The translations under genes were made by a program, and so were the position numbers. The notes below the pieces were generated by a model, which saw nothing but the letters and a program-made list of their open reading frames with translations, was not told the origin of the DNA and made no database searches. Of a stretch of DNA of 7,253 bases, positions 1 through 6,590 are shown one piece after another. The DNA is from Thermococci archaeon (GTDB lineage Archaea > Methanobacteriota_B > Thermococci > Methanofastidiosales > B48-G16): contig DAOVEQ010000050.1 of assembly GCA_030668905.1 (NCBI GenBank), forward strand, positions 1 through 7,253, written 5' to 3'. Numbering within the stretch: the first letter of the stretch is position 1; every line of letters begins with the position of its first letter.

Positions 1-132
1 GATTTTGACCAAAAGACACCGATAAAAGGATTATATCTCGTAGGAGACTCTGCAAAGAAAGAAACTATGGAAGTGGACGGGATATCTAAAGGCGTTCTGG
101 AACTTTACGAAACTCTTACTTCAAATATATGA
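1..132 (+). CDS. FAD-dependent oxidoreductase, C-terminal end (partial)
   Basis: Frame 1 is open from the window edge to a TGA at 130-132 and gives the last 43 residues of a protein whose start lies outside the window. The segment TPIKGLYLVGDSA, followed by GISKGV and a short helix, resembles the C-terminal FAD-contacting strand of the NAD(P)/FAD amine-oxidase/phytoene-desaturase-like superfamily. In that family a G-(L/I)-Y-(L/F)-x-G-D motif precedes a helix lining the flavin pocket. The substrate cannot be told from this fragment. The gene converges on the tRNA-Gly/AsnRS unit, and the downstream intergenic T-runs could end it. The superfamily call is family knowledge applied to a short segment, so it is moderate. 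Confidence 0.6.
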   Translation, partial: DFDQKTPIKGLYLVGDSAKKETMEVDGISKGVLELYETLTSNI

Positions 133-167
133 TTTTATCTATACTTTCCTTATTTTAGATAATTTGC

Positions 168-207
168 TTTTTCTTCCGAATAAAATCGCTTCTTTTTCTA
201 AAAGAAG
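168..207. terminator. Intergenic T-runs and 8-bp hairpin between convergent transcripts
   Basis: Between the oxidoreductase stop (132) and the tRNA lie plus-strand T5 runs at 168-172 and 193-197. There is also a perfect inverted repeat, CTTCTTTT (189-196) and AAAAGAAG (200-207), with a 3-base loop. Archaeal terminators are mainly T-runs, so the plus-strand runs could stop the oxidoreductase transcript. The hairpin could bound the tRNA transcript from the other side, where the T-runs are only four long. The termination role is inferred. Confidence 0.35.
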
Positions 208-212
208 GGATT

Positions 213-286
213 TGGTGCGACCGCCGGGATTCGAACCCGGGTTAGGAGCTTGGGGGGCTCCTGTCCTACCGCTAGACCACGATCGC
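213..286 (-). tRNA. tRNA-Gly (anticodon CCC), CCA encoded
   Basis: The reverse complement folds as a complete cloverleaf. The acceptor stem is GCGATCG with CGGTCGC (one T-G pair). The D arm is GTCT/GGAC with a loop AGCGGTA. The anticodon stem is GGAGC/GCTCC, the variable region has 4 bases, and the T arm is CCGGG-TTCGAAT-CCCGG, followed by A73 and a genome-encoded CCA (213-215). The 7-base anticodon loop reads CCCCCAA, which places CCC at 34-36, so it should read the GGG glycine codon. Position 33, almost always U, is C here. T8, A14, G18-G19 and A21 are all standard and no intron is seen. The 5' end abuts the AsnRS stop codon with no spacer, so co-transcription with AsnRS and release by RNase P is plausible. 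A TATA-like CATATAAGAG on the minus strand at 331-340, inside AsnRS, could alternatively drive it alone. Confidence 0.93.
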
Positions 287-1564
287 TTATGGCTCTACCC
301 TTGAGATTGTTCTTGGATACAGACATGCATCTCTTATATGTTCCAAGTTGCATATCCACATGAGCAATCTCTCTATTCCAAGACCAAAACCTGAATGAAC
401 TACACTCCCGTATCTCCTGAGATCAAGATACCACTGGTATGGTGTTTTATCTATTCCATCAAGCTCCATTCTGTTTTCAAGTGCTTTTAAATCATCTTCT
501 CTCTGACTTCCACCGATTATCTCACCGAATCCTTTTGGTGCTAAAAGATCTGCGCATGCATAAGTCTTTCCATCCGGATTTTGCTTCATATAAAATACTT
601 TTGCTTCTATAGGATAATCGTAGACAAAAAAAGGCTCTTCAAACTCACTTGTCAGGAGCTTTTCTTCTTCGTACCCAAAATCACTTCCCCACTCTATGTC
701 TATTCCTTTTTTCTGTATAATCTGAATAGCTTCATCATATTTTATCCTCTGTAGGGGGAGATTAAGGATCATTTCTTCTTTTTTTCTGCCAAATCTCTCC
801 AATCCTTTATACTCTGAGATCTCTCTGCACATACTGGCCACCAATTCCTCCTCTACTTTCATGATATCCTCTGCATCCATCCATGCTGCCTCTAACTCCA
901 AATGCTGATACTCTGAAAGATGTCTTCTTGTCTTCGATTTCTCAGCTCTGAATGAAGGGGTCAAAGAATACACTCTTTCCAACGGAAATATAGCTGTTTC
1001 TAGGTATAATTGTGCACTCTGTGATAAATATGCCTCTCTACCATAATAATCTATAGAAAAGAGAGTTGTTCCCCCTTCACAGGCGGCACTTGTGATTATA
1101 GGTGGAAATACCTCATGCCAGTCGTTTTCTTGCAAATATCCTCTTGCTCCCTGCATTATTAACTCCTTAATTTTCATTATTTCTGTGAGTTTCAGACTTC
1201 GTAAGGATAAATGTCTGATGTCAAGTAAAAACTCTTTACCTGCACCCTCCTGTATCGGAAACTTTTCTGCAAGACTTATTATCTCAAACTCTGAACATTT
1301 TATCTCTATTCCTGTTGGAGCCCTTGAATCCTCCACTACCTTACCTTTTACTCGTATAGATGACTCTATTGTCACTTTCTGAGCATTATTAAATGAATCA
1401 GGACCAATATTATTTTTATGAATACTTACCTGGACTATCCCGGTTGAATCTCTTAAAATTACAAATACGACGCCTCCATGTACCCTCTGTCTGTATACCC
1501 ATCCAAAAAGTTCTATTTCTTCACCTATCTTATCGTTTGCATTCTTTACGTATAAAGTTTTCAT
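287..1564 (-). CDS. asnS: Asparaginyl-tRNA synthetase (class IIb, archaeal type)
   Basis: This 425-residue protein charges tRNA-Asn with asparagine in the cytoplasm. Residues 15-100 form the OB-fold anticodon-binding domain (GWVYRQRVHGG, LRDSTGIVQV). The rest is the class II catalytic core. Motif 2 lies near 204-225 (FRAEKSKTRRHL, then HLELEAAW), the ATP/substrate strand includes GEIIGGSQRE (347-356), and motif 3 is GFGLGIERL (392-400). Archaeal AspRS typically ends in a PRD-type sequence, whereas this protein has LYPRT after motif 3 and GGSQRE before it, which points to AsnRS. The length matches archaeal AsnRS (about 430). A TATA box centred 25 bases before the ATG and the lack of a clear Shine-Dalgarno sequence suggest a leaderless mRNA. 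The TAA stop touches the tRNA-Gly gene. A lineage with its own AsnRS does not depend on the tRNA-dependent amidotransferase route for Asn-tRNA. An AspRS or AspRS-like paralogue is the alternative, judged unlikely. Confidence 0.93.
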   Translation of the reverse strand: MKTLYVKNANDKIGEEIELFGWVYRQRVHGGVVFVILRDSTGIVQVSIHKNNIGPDSFNNAQKVTIESSIRVKGKVVEDSRAPTGIEIKCSEFEIISLAEKFPIQEGAGKEFLLDIRHLSLRSLKLTEIMKIKELIMQGARGYLQENDWHEVFPPIITSAACEGGTTLFSIDYYGREAYLSQSAQLYLETAIFPLERVYSLTPSFRAEKSKTRRHLSEYQHLELEAAWMDAEDIMKVEEELVASMCREISEYKGLERFGRKKEEMILNLPLQRIKYDEAIQIIQKKGIDIEWGSDFGYEEEKLLTSEFEEPFFVYDYPIEAKVFYMKQNPDGKTYACADLLAPKGFGEIIGGSQREDDLKALENRMELDGIDKTPYQWYLDLRRYGSVVHSGFGLGIERLLMWICNLEHIRDACLYPRTISRVEP

Positions 1565-1583
1565 AAGTTCTAATCGTAGGGAG

Positions 1584-1594
1584 TATTATAAAAA
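1584..1594 (-). promoter_or_regulatory. TATA box for AsnRS
   Basis: On the minus strand TTTTTATAATA is centred about 25 bases upstream of the AsnRS ATG (1564), with A-rich sequence further upstream. That spacing puts transcription initiation at or next to the start codon, implying a leaderless transcript. The divergent gene at 1663 has its own TATA box about 50 bp away on the other strand. Confidence 0.55.
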
Positions 1595-1632
1595 TTTTTT
1601 CATTTAAAAGATAGAAAAATTCCAAACAAAAA

Positions 1633-1643
1633 CTATAAATATA
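1633..1643 (+). promoter_or_regulatory. TATA box for the small zinc-finger gene
   Basis: CTATAAATATA on the plus strand, preceded by an A-rich BRE-like stretch, is centred about 25 bases before the ATG at 1663. No purine-rich ribosome-binding site of normal strength lies between them, so the transcript is probably leaderless. This promoter is the best evidence that the short open frame downstream is a real gene. Confidence 0.6.
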
Positions 1644-1662
1644 GATATACTCAGTTTGGGAT

Positions 1663-1830
1663 ATGGAAAAGAAGCTTAAAAAATGCAAGCAGTGCGGTAA
1701 AGATTTCAACATAAAAGAAAAAAACAGGATAGTTCTTGAGTTCTGGAGAGATCACAAACATTTATCGAGGTTTTATTTCTGCGGAAGAAAATGTCTTCTT
1801 GATTTTTTAAAAGAAAAGGGGATTATCTAG
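1663..1830 (+). CDS. Small treble-clef/TRASH-like zinc-finger protein (55 aa)
   Basis: An ATG at 1663 opens a 55-residue basic protein ending in TAG (1828-1830). Residues 8-12 are CKQCG (C8, C11) and residues 38-44 are YFCGRKC (C40, C44), followed by a hydrophobic C-terminal helix, CLLDFLKEKG. A CxxCG near the N-terminus, an aromatic spacer, then F-C-x3-C and a short helix is the pattern of treble-clef fingers such as TRASH/MYM-type domains, often linked to metal sensing or to protein or nucleic-acid contacts. No further domain is present. It has its own TATA box, and its codon use resembles its neighbours. Its stop overlaps the convergent OB-fold gene's stop by 4 bases, so neither gene can be extended. 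The cellular role is unknown. A metal-responsive regulator or a small adaptor are possibilities, but both are inference. Confidence 0.75.
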   Translation: MEKKLKKCKQCGKDFNIKEKNRIVLEFWRDHKHLSRFYFCGRKCLLDFLKEKGII

Positions 1831-2147
1831 AAATGCTCTTTTATCAATCTATAAGCTTTGTTATACAACTCCATATCCATATCATCTATCTTTCTTACAA
1901 TCTCTGCCTGTACGATGTCCGTAAAAAGTCTCCCCACAACTCTGACAAGATCCCCTTCTTTAAACTCCGTATCTTCTTCACATATTACATTTATCTGCCC
2001 TGTACCATCATCCAAAACGAATTCAAAGTCTTTTTTAGATACTACGGCTCCTATCAAACTTATTCGAATATCTTCCTGATTTATATCCTCTATCTTCCTG
2101 TGTTTAGATGGTGCTCTTCTTATAGGGGTCAATCGTACTCCCTCCAT
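1827..2147 (-). CDS. OB-fold nucleic-acid-binding protein (RPA/RepA-like small protein)
   Basis: This is about 106 residues when started at the ATG at 2147; in-frame ATGs at 2168 and 2159 lie deeper inside TFS. The start at 2147 gives MEGVRLTPIRRAP, with the basic R/P-rich opening common in this family just before the fold. A single OB-fold follows: a strand with ISLIGAVVSK, the turn VLDDGTGQINV, then GDLVRVVGRL and a C-terminal helical tail. The DDGTG-I-x-V hairpin and G-D-x-V-R-V-x-G strand are typical of archaeal OB-fold proteins annotated as RPA-like or RepA. It likely binds single-stranded nucleic acid or a partner protein, but no catalytic residues are visible. It is last in the operon, overlaps TFS by 19 bases and ends tail to tail with the zinc-finger gene. 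Confidence 0.8.
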   Translation of the reverse strand: MEGVRLTPIRRAPSKHRKIEDINQEDIRISLIGAVVSKKDFEFVLDDGTGQINVICEEDTEFKEGDLVRVVGRLFTDIVQAEIVRKIDDMDMELYNKAYRLIKEHF

Positions 2148-2458
2148 GTATATCCACATTTTGTACATCTGTAGAACTTGGTAGCCGGTTCATCCTCTGC
2201 TCTTGTCTGAACAAACCAATAATAAGCCTCCTTATTCCCACATTTTGAACATATTTCCCTCACTTTGGGTTTTGTATCATATTCCTTATCTATAAAGATA
2301 GTTTTTTGTGATTGGGGAATCTTCTCTTCTAATTTATATTCTTTCTCAACATTTTCATCTATTTCTTCTATTGCCCCACATTTTCTACATTTTATAACTT
2401 TTTTCCCGTTCTCCTCATATGGATACATCAGGTTTCCACACTTCTTACAGAAGATCAC
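2129..2458 (-). CDS. tfs: Transcription factor S (TFIIS/RPB9-like RNA polymerase factor)
   Basis: This 109-residue protein has two zinc ribbons. The N-terminal one uses C4, C7, C24 and C27. The C-terminal one uses C70, C73, C98 and C101. An acidic, glutamate-rich linker joins them. The second ribbon carries QTRAEDEPATKFYRC, whose adjacent D89-E90 corresponds to the acidic tip of TFIIS that enters the polymerase secondary channel and stimulates cleavage of backtracked transcripts. The protein ends in WREY, as is usual. Both ribbons and the catalytic acids are intact, which favours an active cleavage factor over an inhibitory paralogue. The start is GTG at 2458, whose GTGA overlaps the Nudix TGA, and a GAGG sits 7 bases upstream as a ribosome-binding site. 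No ATG gives an intact first ribbon. Confidence 0.95.
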   Translation of the reverse strand: MIFCKKCGNLMYPYEENGKKVIKCRKCGAIEEIDENVEKEYKLEEKIPQSQKTIFIDKEYDTKPKVREICSKCGNKEAYYWFVQTRAEDEPATKFYRCTKCGYTWREYD

Positions 2459-2832
2459 TTTATCGCCTCTTTAATTATTTTATCATGATCAAATGCTAGT
2501 TTTGGTAATTGAGACATTTTGAATCTTTTTATATCTTTTGCATCGCTGCCTGATCTTGGTGTGCCATGGGGCTCTGCCAGAAATGCAATTGAGACGGTGT
2601 GTCCCCTTGGATCTCTCTTCGGATCTGAAAATACTCCTATAAGCTTATTTATCTTTATGTCCATCCCTGTTTCCTCCTTTGTCTCTCTTAAAGCTGCTTC
2701 CTCTACTCTCTCACCATATTCCACAAAACCTCCAGGAAGTGCCCAAAAATTTTTGAAGGGATCATTTTTCCTTTTGATCAAGTATATTTCATCTTTCTCT
2801 AAAATGACCATGTCTACAGCTAACCTTATCAT
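2455..2832 (-). CDS. Nudix hydrolase, ADP-ribose pyrophosphatase-like
   Basis: This 125-residue protein has a complete Nudix box near residues 35-58 (GGFVEYGE, seven residues, then RETKEETGM), fitting G-x5-E-x7-R-E-U-x-E-E-x-G-U. It supplies the metal-binding glutamates for hydrolysing nucleoside diphosphate-X compounds. Ahead of it lies LIKRKNDPFKNFWALPGG. After it comes SDPKRDPRGHTVS, a sequence seen in archaeal ADP-ribose pyrophosphatases and related Nudix domains such as those of NrtR regulators. Length and boundaries are normal, and no DNA-binding domain is attached, so an enzyme is likelier than a regulator. Its ATG overlaps the signal peptidase stop as ATGA, and its own stop overlaps the TFS GTG, implying translational coupling. 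Substrate preference for ADP-ribose is a family-based inference. Confidence 0.9.
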   Translation of the reverse strand: MIRLAVDMVILEKDEIYLIKRKNDPFKNFWALPGGFVEYGERVEEAALRETKEETGMDIKINKLIGVFSDPKRDPRGHTVSIAFLAEPHGTPRSGSDAKDIKRFKMSQLPKLAFDHDKIIKEAIK

Positions 2833-3377
2833 GCCATCCCCAAAAGTTGTTTGAGCCAGATTGAAGGATATCCAATCTTTGGAATTACCAAAACAACTCT
2901 TCCAATAACTTTATCCTCTGGCGTTCCTTCTTTCCCCCAGTAATATGTATCTGGAAACGCATTGTTGTCTCCTTTTGTTAGATAGTACTTTTTGGATTCC
3001 CCTTTAATCCTAACAACTCTATGCACAACTGGAACACTTAAAGAAGGAGTTTCGAAAACGATAACATCCCCTATTTTTATATTTTCCTCTTTTTTAATTA
3101 CGACTATATCTCCCCTTGAAAATCCATTTTTAGATGGAAAGTTACCGAAATTTTCTTTATCTAACCCATATACCTCATACTCATTATAATTATAAGACCA
3201 CCATAAATCAAAATCCTCGGAATGTTGCATGCTTCCAGAAACGACTACTGCAAAGGGAGGATTTGCACCAAGTGTAAATACCAAAATATATTTAAAAGCA
3301 AAATAAATCACAAGTGCTACAATTATAGCCTCTGCATACTCCTTTACTTCTTTTTTCCAGTCAATCTTCCATTCCAT
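2829..3377 (-). CDS. Signal peptidase I, Sec11-type (S26B)
   Basis: This 182-residue membrane protein would remove signal peptides from exported preproteins on the outer face of the membrane. One transmembrane helix spans about residues 18-36 after a charged cytoplasmic N-terminus. The nucleophile is S49 in VVVSGSM. The general base is H119 in VVHRVV, the histidine that replaces lysine in archaeal and eukaryotic enzymes. The acidic motif is TKGDNN (134-139). A long aromatic and acidic insert (about 51-87, with WW at 59-60) separates the serine from the RGDIVVI strand, where compact Sec11 enzymes have only a short loop. A hydrophobic, non-charged C-terminus follows. GGATGA 4 bases before the ATG may serve as a ribosome-binding site, and a TTTTTAAA (3401-3408) about 27 bases upstream could be an internal TATA box. 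Confidence 0.92.
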   Translation of the reverse strand: MEWKIDWKKEVKEYAEAIIVALVIYFAFKYILVFTLGANPPFAVVVSGSMQHSEDFDLWWSYNYNEYEVYGLDKENFGNFPSKNGFSRGDIVVIKKEENIKIGDVIVFETPSLSVPVVHRVVRIKGESKKYYLTKGDNNAFPDTYYWGKEGTPEDKVIGRVVLVIPKIGYPSIWLKQLLGMA

Positions 3378-3426
3378 GTTTTCATCCTTTATTTCTTTGC
3401 TTTAAAAACTTTTGTTATGTCCCTTA

Positions 3427-3990
3427 TCATAGAGCTCTTATTGCAATCTCTATCCCTTTTTCTATTGTCTCCAAGCTCATGGAAGGTAGATCTCTATCCA
3501 AAACCTGCTCAGGAATATATGGGAGGTGAATAAATCCAGCCTTTATATCCAGGTTATTATACCTGAGATAATGAAGAGTATAGTACATTATGTAATTACA
3601 GATATATGTACCTGCAAAATTGGAGATTCTTGCCGGTATATTGTTTTTATGCAGTTCTTCCAGGATATTTCCCAGAGGAAGAAGAGAAAAATAAGCGTCG
3701 GGACCATCTTCAAATATTTTTTTATTCTCAAGGGTCATATTTATAGCTACTCTCTCCAATGTTATCTGGTTCCTTTTACATGCTAACCCGAGACTTACTA
3801 TATATTGAGGATCAATATCATCTATCTCTCTATGGATTATTTTTCCGCAATCATGTGTAACAGGTAAAACATGGGAAATTATCTTTCTTCCTCCTATATT
3901 TCTCCCATGCATCTTTTTTGCTGCTATACCTGAAGGATTTATTTTTTCTTTTCCAAAAGATTCAAATCCTGTCAGTAAAACTTTTTCCAT
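3427..3990 (-). CDS. pcp: Pyrrolidone-carboxylate peptidase (pyroglutamyl peptidase I, C15)
   Basis: This cytoplasmic cysteine peptidase removes N-terminal pyroglutamate from peptides. The N-terminus LLTGFESFGKEKINPSG is the family signature. The triad is visible as E79 (LERVAIN), C131 (TYICNYIMYY) and H155 (GFIHLPYIPEQ). The 24-residue Cys-His spacing equals that of the Pyrococcus enzyme. The protein is 187 residues against about 200-215 for the family. The missing residues fall between E79 and C131 (52 apart instead of about 63), where the usual variable loop before GPDAYFSLLP has been shortened. All catalytic residues remain, so activity is expected. The gene starts 4 bases after the RadA stop, with GTGATA inside the RadA end as a possible ribosome-binding site. 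Its link to RadA looks like operon co-location rather than a shared pathway. Confidence 0.93.
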   Translation of the reverse strand: MEKVLLTGFESFGKEKINPSGIAAKKMHGRNIGGRKIISHVLPVTHDCGKIIHREIDDIDPQYIVSLGLACKRNQITLERVAINMTLENKKIFEDGPDAYFSLLPLGNILEELHKNNIPARISNFAGTYICNYIMYYTLHYLRYNNLDIKAGFIHLPYIPEQVLDRDLPSMSLETIEKGIEIAIRAL

Positions 3991-3994
3991 AATA

Positions 3995-4969
3995 TCACGG
4001 ATTTGTAACTCCTTTACTTGTAACCAAAAATATTGCTTCTCCCTCAGGAAGATTAGGTGAATCTACAAGTCTGGCAATTCTTCTCCCCTGCTTTGATTTC
4101 CTGAGATATATCCTCATTGTAGCAGAATGTCCTAGAATGTGTCCTCCTATAGGCCTCGTGGGATCACCGAAGAATGTATCGGGCGCTGTTGAAACCTGAT
4201 TCGTCACAAAGATGCAGATATCGTACATATCAGCTAACTGATGCAACTTTCTGAGATGTCTCCCTAATTTCTGCTGTCTCACTGCGAGTGTCCCTCTGCC
4301 AACATACTCGCTCCTAAATGTAGATGTAAGTGAATCGAGTATCACGAGTTTTACATCTCCTTTCTTCAGAATATCCTCGGTTTTTTCTGCAAGCAGCATC
4401 TGATGATCCGAGTTGTAAGCTCTCGCATAATATATATTTGCCAATGTCTGTTTGGGGTCGAGTCCATAATTCTCAGCTATCTGAACTATTCTTTCAGGTC
4501 TGAAAGTATTTTCACTATCTATAAAAATACCCTTCGCTTCCATTCCCCCTTTCTCTTTCGGCAGCTGAACTGTAACAGCTAACTGGTGTGCTAGCTGGGA
4601 TTTTCCCGATCCAAATTCTCCAAAAACCTCCATTACCGCTTGAGTTTCAAAACCCCCTCCTATGAGATCGTCGAGATTCTTACTTCCTGACGTTATGTGC
4701 CCTATTGTTTTTCTTTTTTCCAGTATCTGATCAGCTGAGATAAAGTTATCTATGCTAGCCATTCTTCTTGCTTCAGCTATGACCTTGTTACATGTCCCCT
4801 CACTTATCTCGGCTATGTCTGCAAGATCCTGAGGTGCAGCTACTGCTATTGACTCCACAGTAGTATATCCTGCCTCTTTTAGCTTTTCAGCTGTCTTTGG
4901 ACCTACCCCCGGGACTTCTTCGATCTCTATTTCCTTTGTTTCTATATTTTCCTCTTTTTTCTTAACCAT
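3995..4969 (-). CDS. radA: RadA, DNA repair and recombination recombinase
   Basis: RadA forms helical filaments on single-stranded DNA and catalyses homologous pairing and strand exchange. Numbered from the ATG at 4969 (324 aa), the N-terminal helix-hairpin-helix domain contains [13 protein letters not shown] (about 18-30). An oligomerisation segment FISA (about 76-79) follows, in the F-x-x-A polymerisation pattern. Walker A is GEFGSGKS (about 117-124) and Walker B is LVILD (about 208-212). The L2 side contains [19 protein letters not shown], followed by [19 protein letters not shown]. There is no intein. Upstream TTG (4978) and GTG (4975) codons are also in frame. The ATG is preferred for its codon type, and a GGTGA lies just before it, although spacing is short. 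The start overlaps the RPA stop by 8 bases, so the two ssDNA partners are translationally coupled. Confidence 0.97.
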   Translation of the reverse strand: MVKKKEENIETKEIEIEEVPGVGPKTAEKLKEAGYTTVESIAVAAPQDLADIAEISEGTCNKVIAEARRMASIDNFISADQILEKRKTIGHITSGSKNLDDLIGGGFETQAVMEVFGEFGSGKSQLAHQLAVTVQLPKEKGGMEAKGIFIDSENTFRPERIVQIAENYGLDPKQTLANIYYARAYNSDHQMLLAEKTEDILKKGDVKLVILDSLTSTFRSEYVGRGTLAVRQQKLGRHLRKLHQLADMYDICIFVTNQVSTAPDTFFGDPTRPIGGHILGHSATMRIYLRKSKQGRRIARLVDSPNLPEGEAIFLVTSKGVTNP

Positions 4970-6590
4970 TTTCACCAACTCTATCTAAAATTATATACGC
5001 CTCCCTTAAAATATCTATTTTTTGAAAATCATAACATGTGAATTTGCTGTTATTTACCATACATTTAAAAAGATATTCTTCTCCTATTTCCGGTGACCCA
5101 AAAACAATTCCCTCCATCTCCTCTATTCCGTTATCTATGACTACTCCGCAACATTCCTCTCCTTCTACTTTGCTTTTTACAACTCCCCTAACTATTATCA
5201 TTCCTTTATCTCCTATTCTCCCTCTTTTAGGATTTCTAAATTCTTCAAGGCTTGGAAAAGGAATCTCCAGTTTTTCTATTTCTTTAGCTACGATCTTGTC
5301 ACTAAACTCGCCAGATACCCTGGCAATCTCCCCTGTATTGTATTTTTCATTGGTTTCAACAAAAATTTCTCCACTCTCATCCATTAAGAAAAACCCCTTA
5401 TCTTCTATTTTTGAAATCCTTCCGATGATCTCTATCTCTCCCTTCTCTAAATTCTTTATCTTTTTTTCGTAAGATATATCTACAGATAATTCTGTACTTC
5501 TATTTATATGTATCTCCAATCCTTCCATTCCCTCTTTCGCTCTTGCACTTTCTATTTTAATCTTTATTCCACTTGATATATTTTCAAGGATGTCTGCCTT
5601 TTCGTTCCAGATTACTGCCCTTATCTCTCCTGTATCGTCTACGAGGATAATGCTCCCGACTTTTCCTGTTCCTCCGTCTATCTTTTCAAATGTTTTAACA
5701 CCTAAAACTTCTTTAACAGTTCCCTGTACATTTACAGCTCCTTCTTTCAGGTAAGCTATCTTTACAAACTCTTCTTTTATCTCTGGTAAATCGATATCCC
5801 CGGGATTTATTCGGATATTTGTCTGCCATCCTGCCTGTATCTCATATCCGTTGAATCCTTCCCTTGTGTAAACATTCTCAAGAAGAAGTATATCATTTTT
5901 CTTTATTTTGGTAAGTATATCTGTTTTTTCATTCCAGAAGGATACTCTTGTTTCGCCCGTATCGTCTGCAAGTATTATACTCCCGACTTTTCCTGTTCCT
6001 CCGTCTATCTTTTCAAACTCCCTCGCCTCAAAAATAGATTTCACCCTTCCGGCTACAGAGATATCCCGATGCTCCTCATTTATATCCCCTATTTTCATCA
6101 TATTTTCCTCAATCTCCGGAAGATCCATGGAAATGTTACTTATCTCCACAACCCCTCTGTTTCCAACATTGAGATCAAGTGCATCTCTGAATCCTTTTTT
6201 AATATATCCGTGTTTTATCTCTACAATCGTTCCTACTTTGAGTTTTTCCAGTATCTTTGTTCTGTCATTCCATAATGCAACCCTTATCTCTCCGTTTTCA
6301 TCATCTATGATAATATTACCCACTCTTCCATTCTTAAACTCTTTTATAGGATATATCTTTTTAACTCTCCCAATTATTGAGATATTGTTCATTCCCTCCT
6401 GAAGTTCTTTGATCTTTATTCTTTCTTTTTTTTCTTTAATCCCCAGATCTATTCCATGTTCAGCAGCTATGATAGCTACTGCTCCTTCTCTTGTTAAAAG
6501 CCCTCCTACATTCTCTATTTTCTCTTTTATAATCTTTTCAAACTCTTTTTCAGTTATTATGCCTTTAAACTTTTCGTAATCCTCATCCAT
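4962..6590 (-). CDS. rpa: Replication protein A, multi-OB-fold ssDNA-binding protein
   Basis: RPA coats single-stranded DNA during replication, repair and recombination and loads or modulates RadA. The product is 542 aa from the ATG at 6590. Numbered from an in-frame TTG at 6599 (three residues earlier), a helical N-terminus is followed by OB-folds at about 64-155, 168-265, 279-375 and 381-447. Each of the first three has the strand pattern GRV or GTV, then VG(S/N)I and WN. A tail (about 455-536) looks like another degraded OB-fold. OB2 and OB3 are nearly identical around [16 protein letters not shown], and OB1 lacks the EKIDGGTGK insertion. The C-terminal zinc finger known in several euryarchaeal RPAs is not recognisable: only scattered cysteines (C483, C484, C513, C522) remain. 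The first gene of the operon, it is driven by a TATA box at 6618-6626, giving a leader of only a few bases before ATG. Confidence 0.93.
   Translation of the reverse strand: MDEDYEKFKGIITEKEFEKIIKEKIENVGGLLTREGAVAIIAAEHGIDLGIKEKKERIKIKELQEGMNNISIIGRVKKIYPIKEFKNGRVGNIIIDDENGEIRVALWNDRTKILEKLKVGTIVEIKHGYIKKGFRDALDLNVGNRGVVEISNISMDLPEIEENMMKIGDINEEHRDISVAGRVKSIFEAREFEKIDGGTGKVGSIILADDTGETRVSFWNEKTDILTKIKKNDILLLENVYTREGFNGYEIQAGWQTNIRINPGDIDLPEIKEEFVKIAYLKEGAVNVQGTVKEVLGVKTFEKIDGGTGKVGSIILVDDTGEIRAVIWNEKADILENISSGIKIKIESARAKEGMEGLEIHINRSTELSVDISYEKKIKNLEKGEIEIIGRISKIEDKGFFLMDESGEIFVETNEKYNTGEIARVSGEFSDKIVAKEIEKLEIPFPSLEEFRNPKRGRIGDKGMIIVRGVVKSKVEGEECCGVVIDNGIEEMEGIVFGSPEIGEEYLFKCMVNNSKFTCYDFQKIDILREAYIILDRVGENG
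5653..5690 (-). repeat. 38-bp direct repeat inside RPA, copy in OB-fold 3
   Basis: These 38 bases match 5980-6017 exactly, with a copy-to-copy distance of 327 bp (109 codons, one OB-fold unit). They encode the 13-residue span [13 protein letters not shown]. Synonymous sites agree inside the block and differ directly outside it. Confidence 0.9.
5980..6017 (-). repeat. 38-bp direct repeat inside RPA, copy in OB-fold 2
   Basis: This is the second exact copy of the block at 5653-5690, in the same reading frame. The surrounding OB-fold sequences are similar in protein but use different synonymous codons, so the identity is local. Confidence 0.9.

Noticed and set aside
1530..1712. Minus-strand open frame across the divergent promoter region
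   Set aside because: It covers both TATA boxes and overlaps the AsnRS start and the zinc-finger gene out of frame, and its product is low-complexity.
4970..4978. Upstream TTG or GTG start for RadA
   Set aside because: Both would lengthen the overlap with RPA by non-conserved residues; the ATG at 4969 is the stronger codon and has a GGTGA just ahead.
5038..5472. Plus-strand open frame antisense to RPA
   Set aside because: It is a low-complexity Ser/Pro/Leu/Ile product typical of the reverse strand of an AT-rich, Glu/Lys-rich gene, with no promoter or domain.
5908..6402. Long plus-strand open frame antisense to RPA OB-folds 1 and 2
   Set aside because: It shows the same Ser/Pro/Phe shadow composition, and RPA on the other strand explains the open frame fully.
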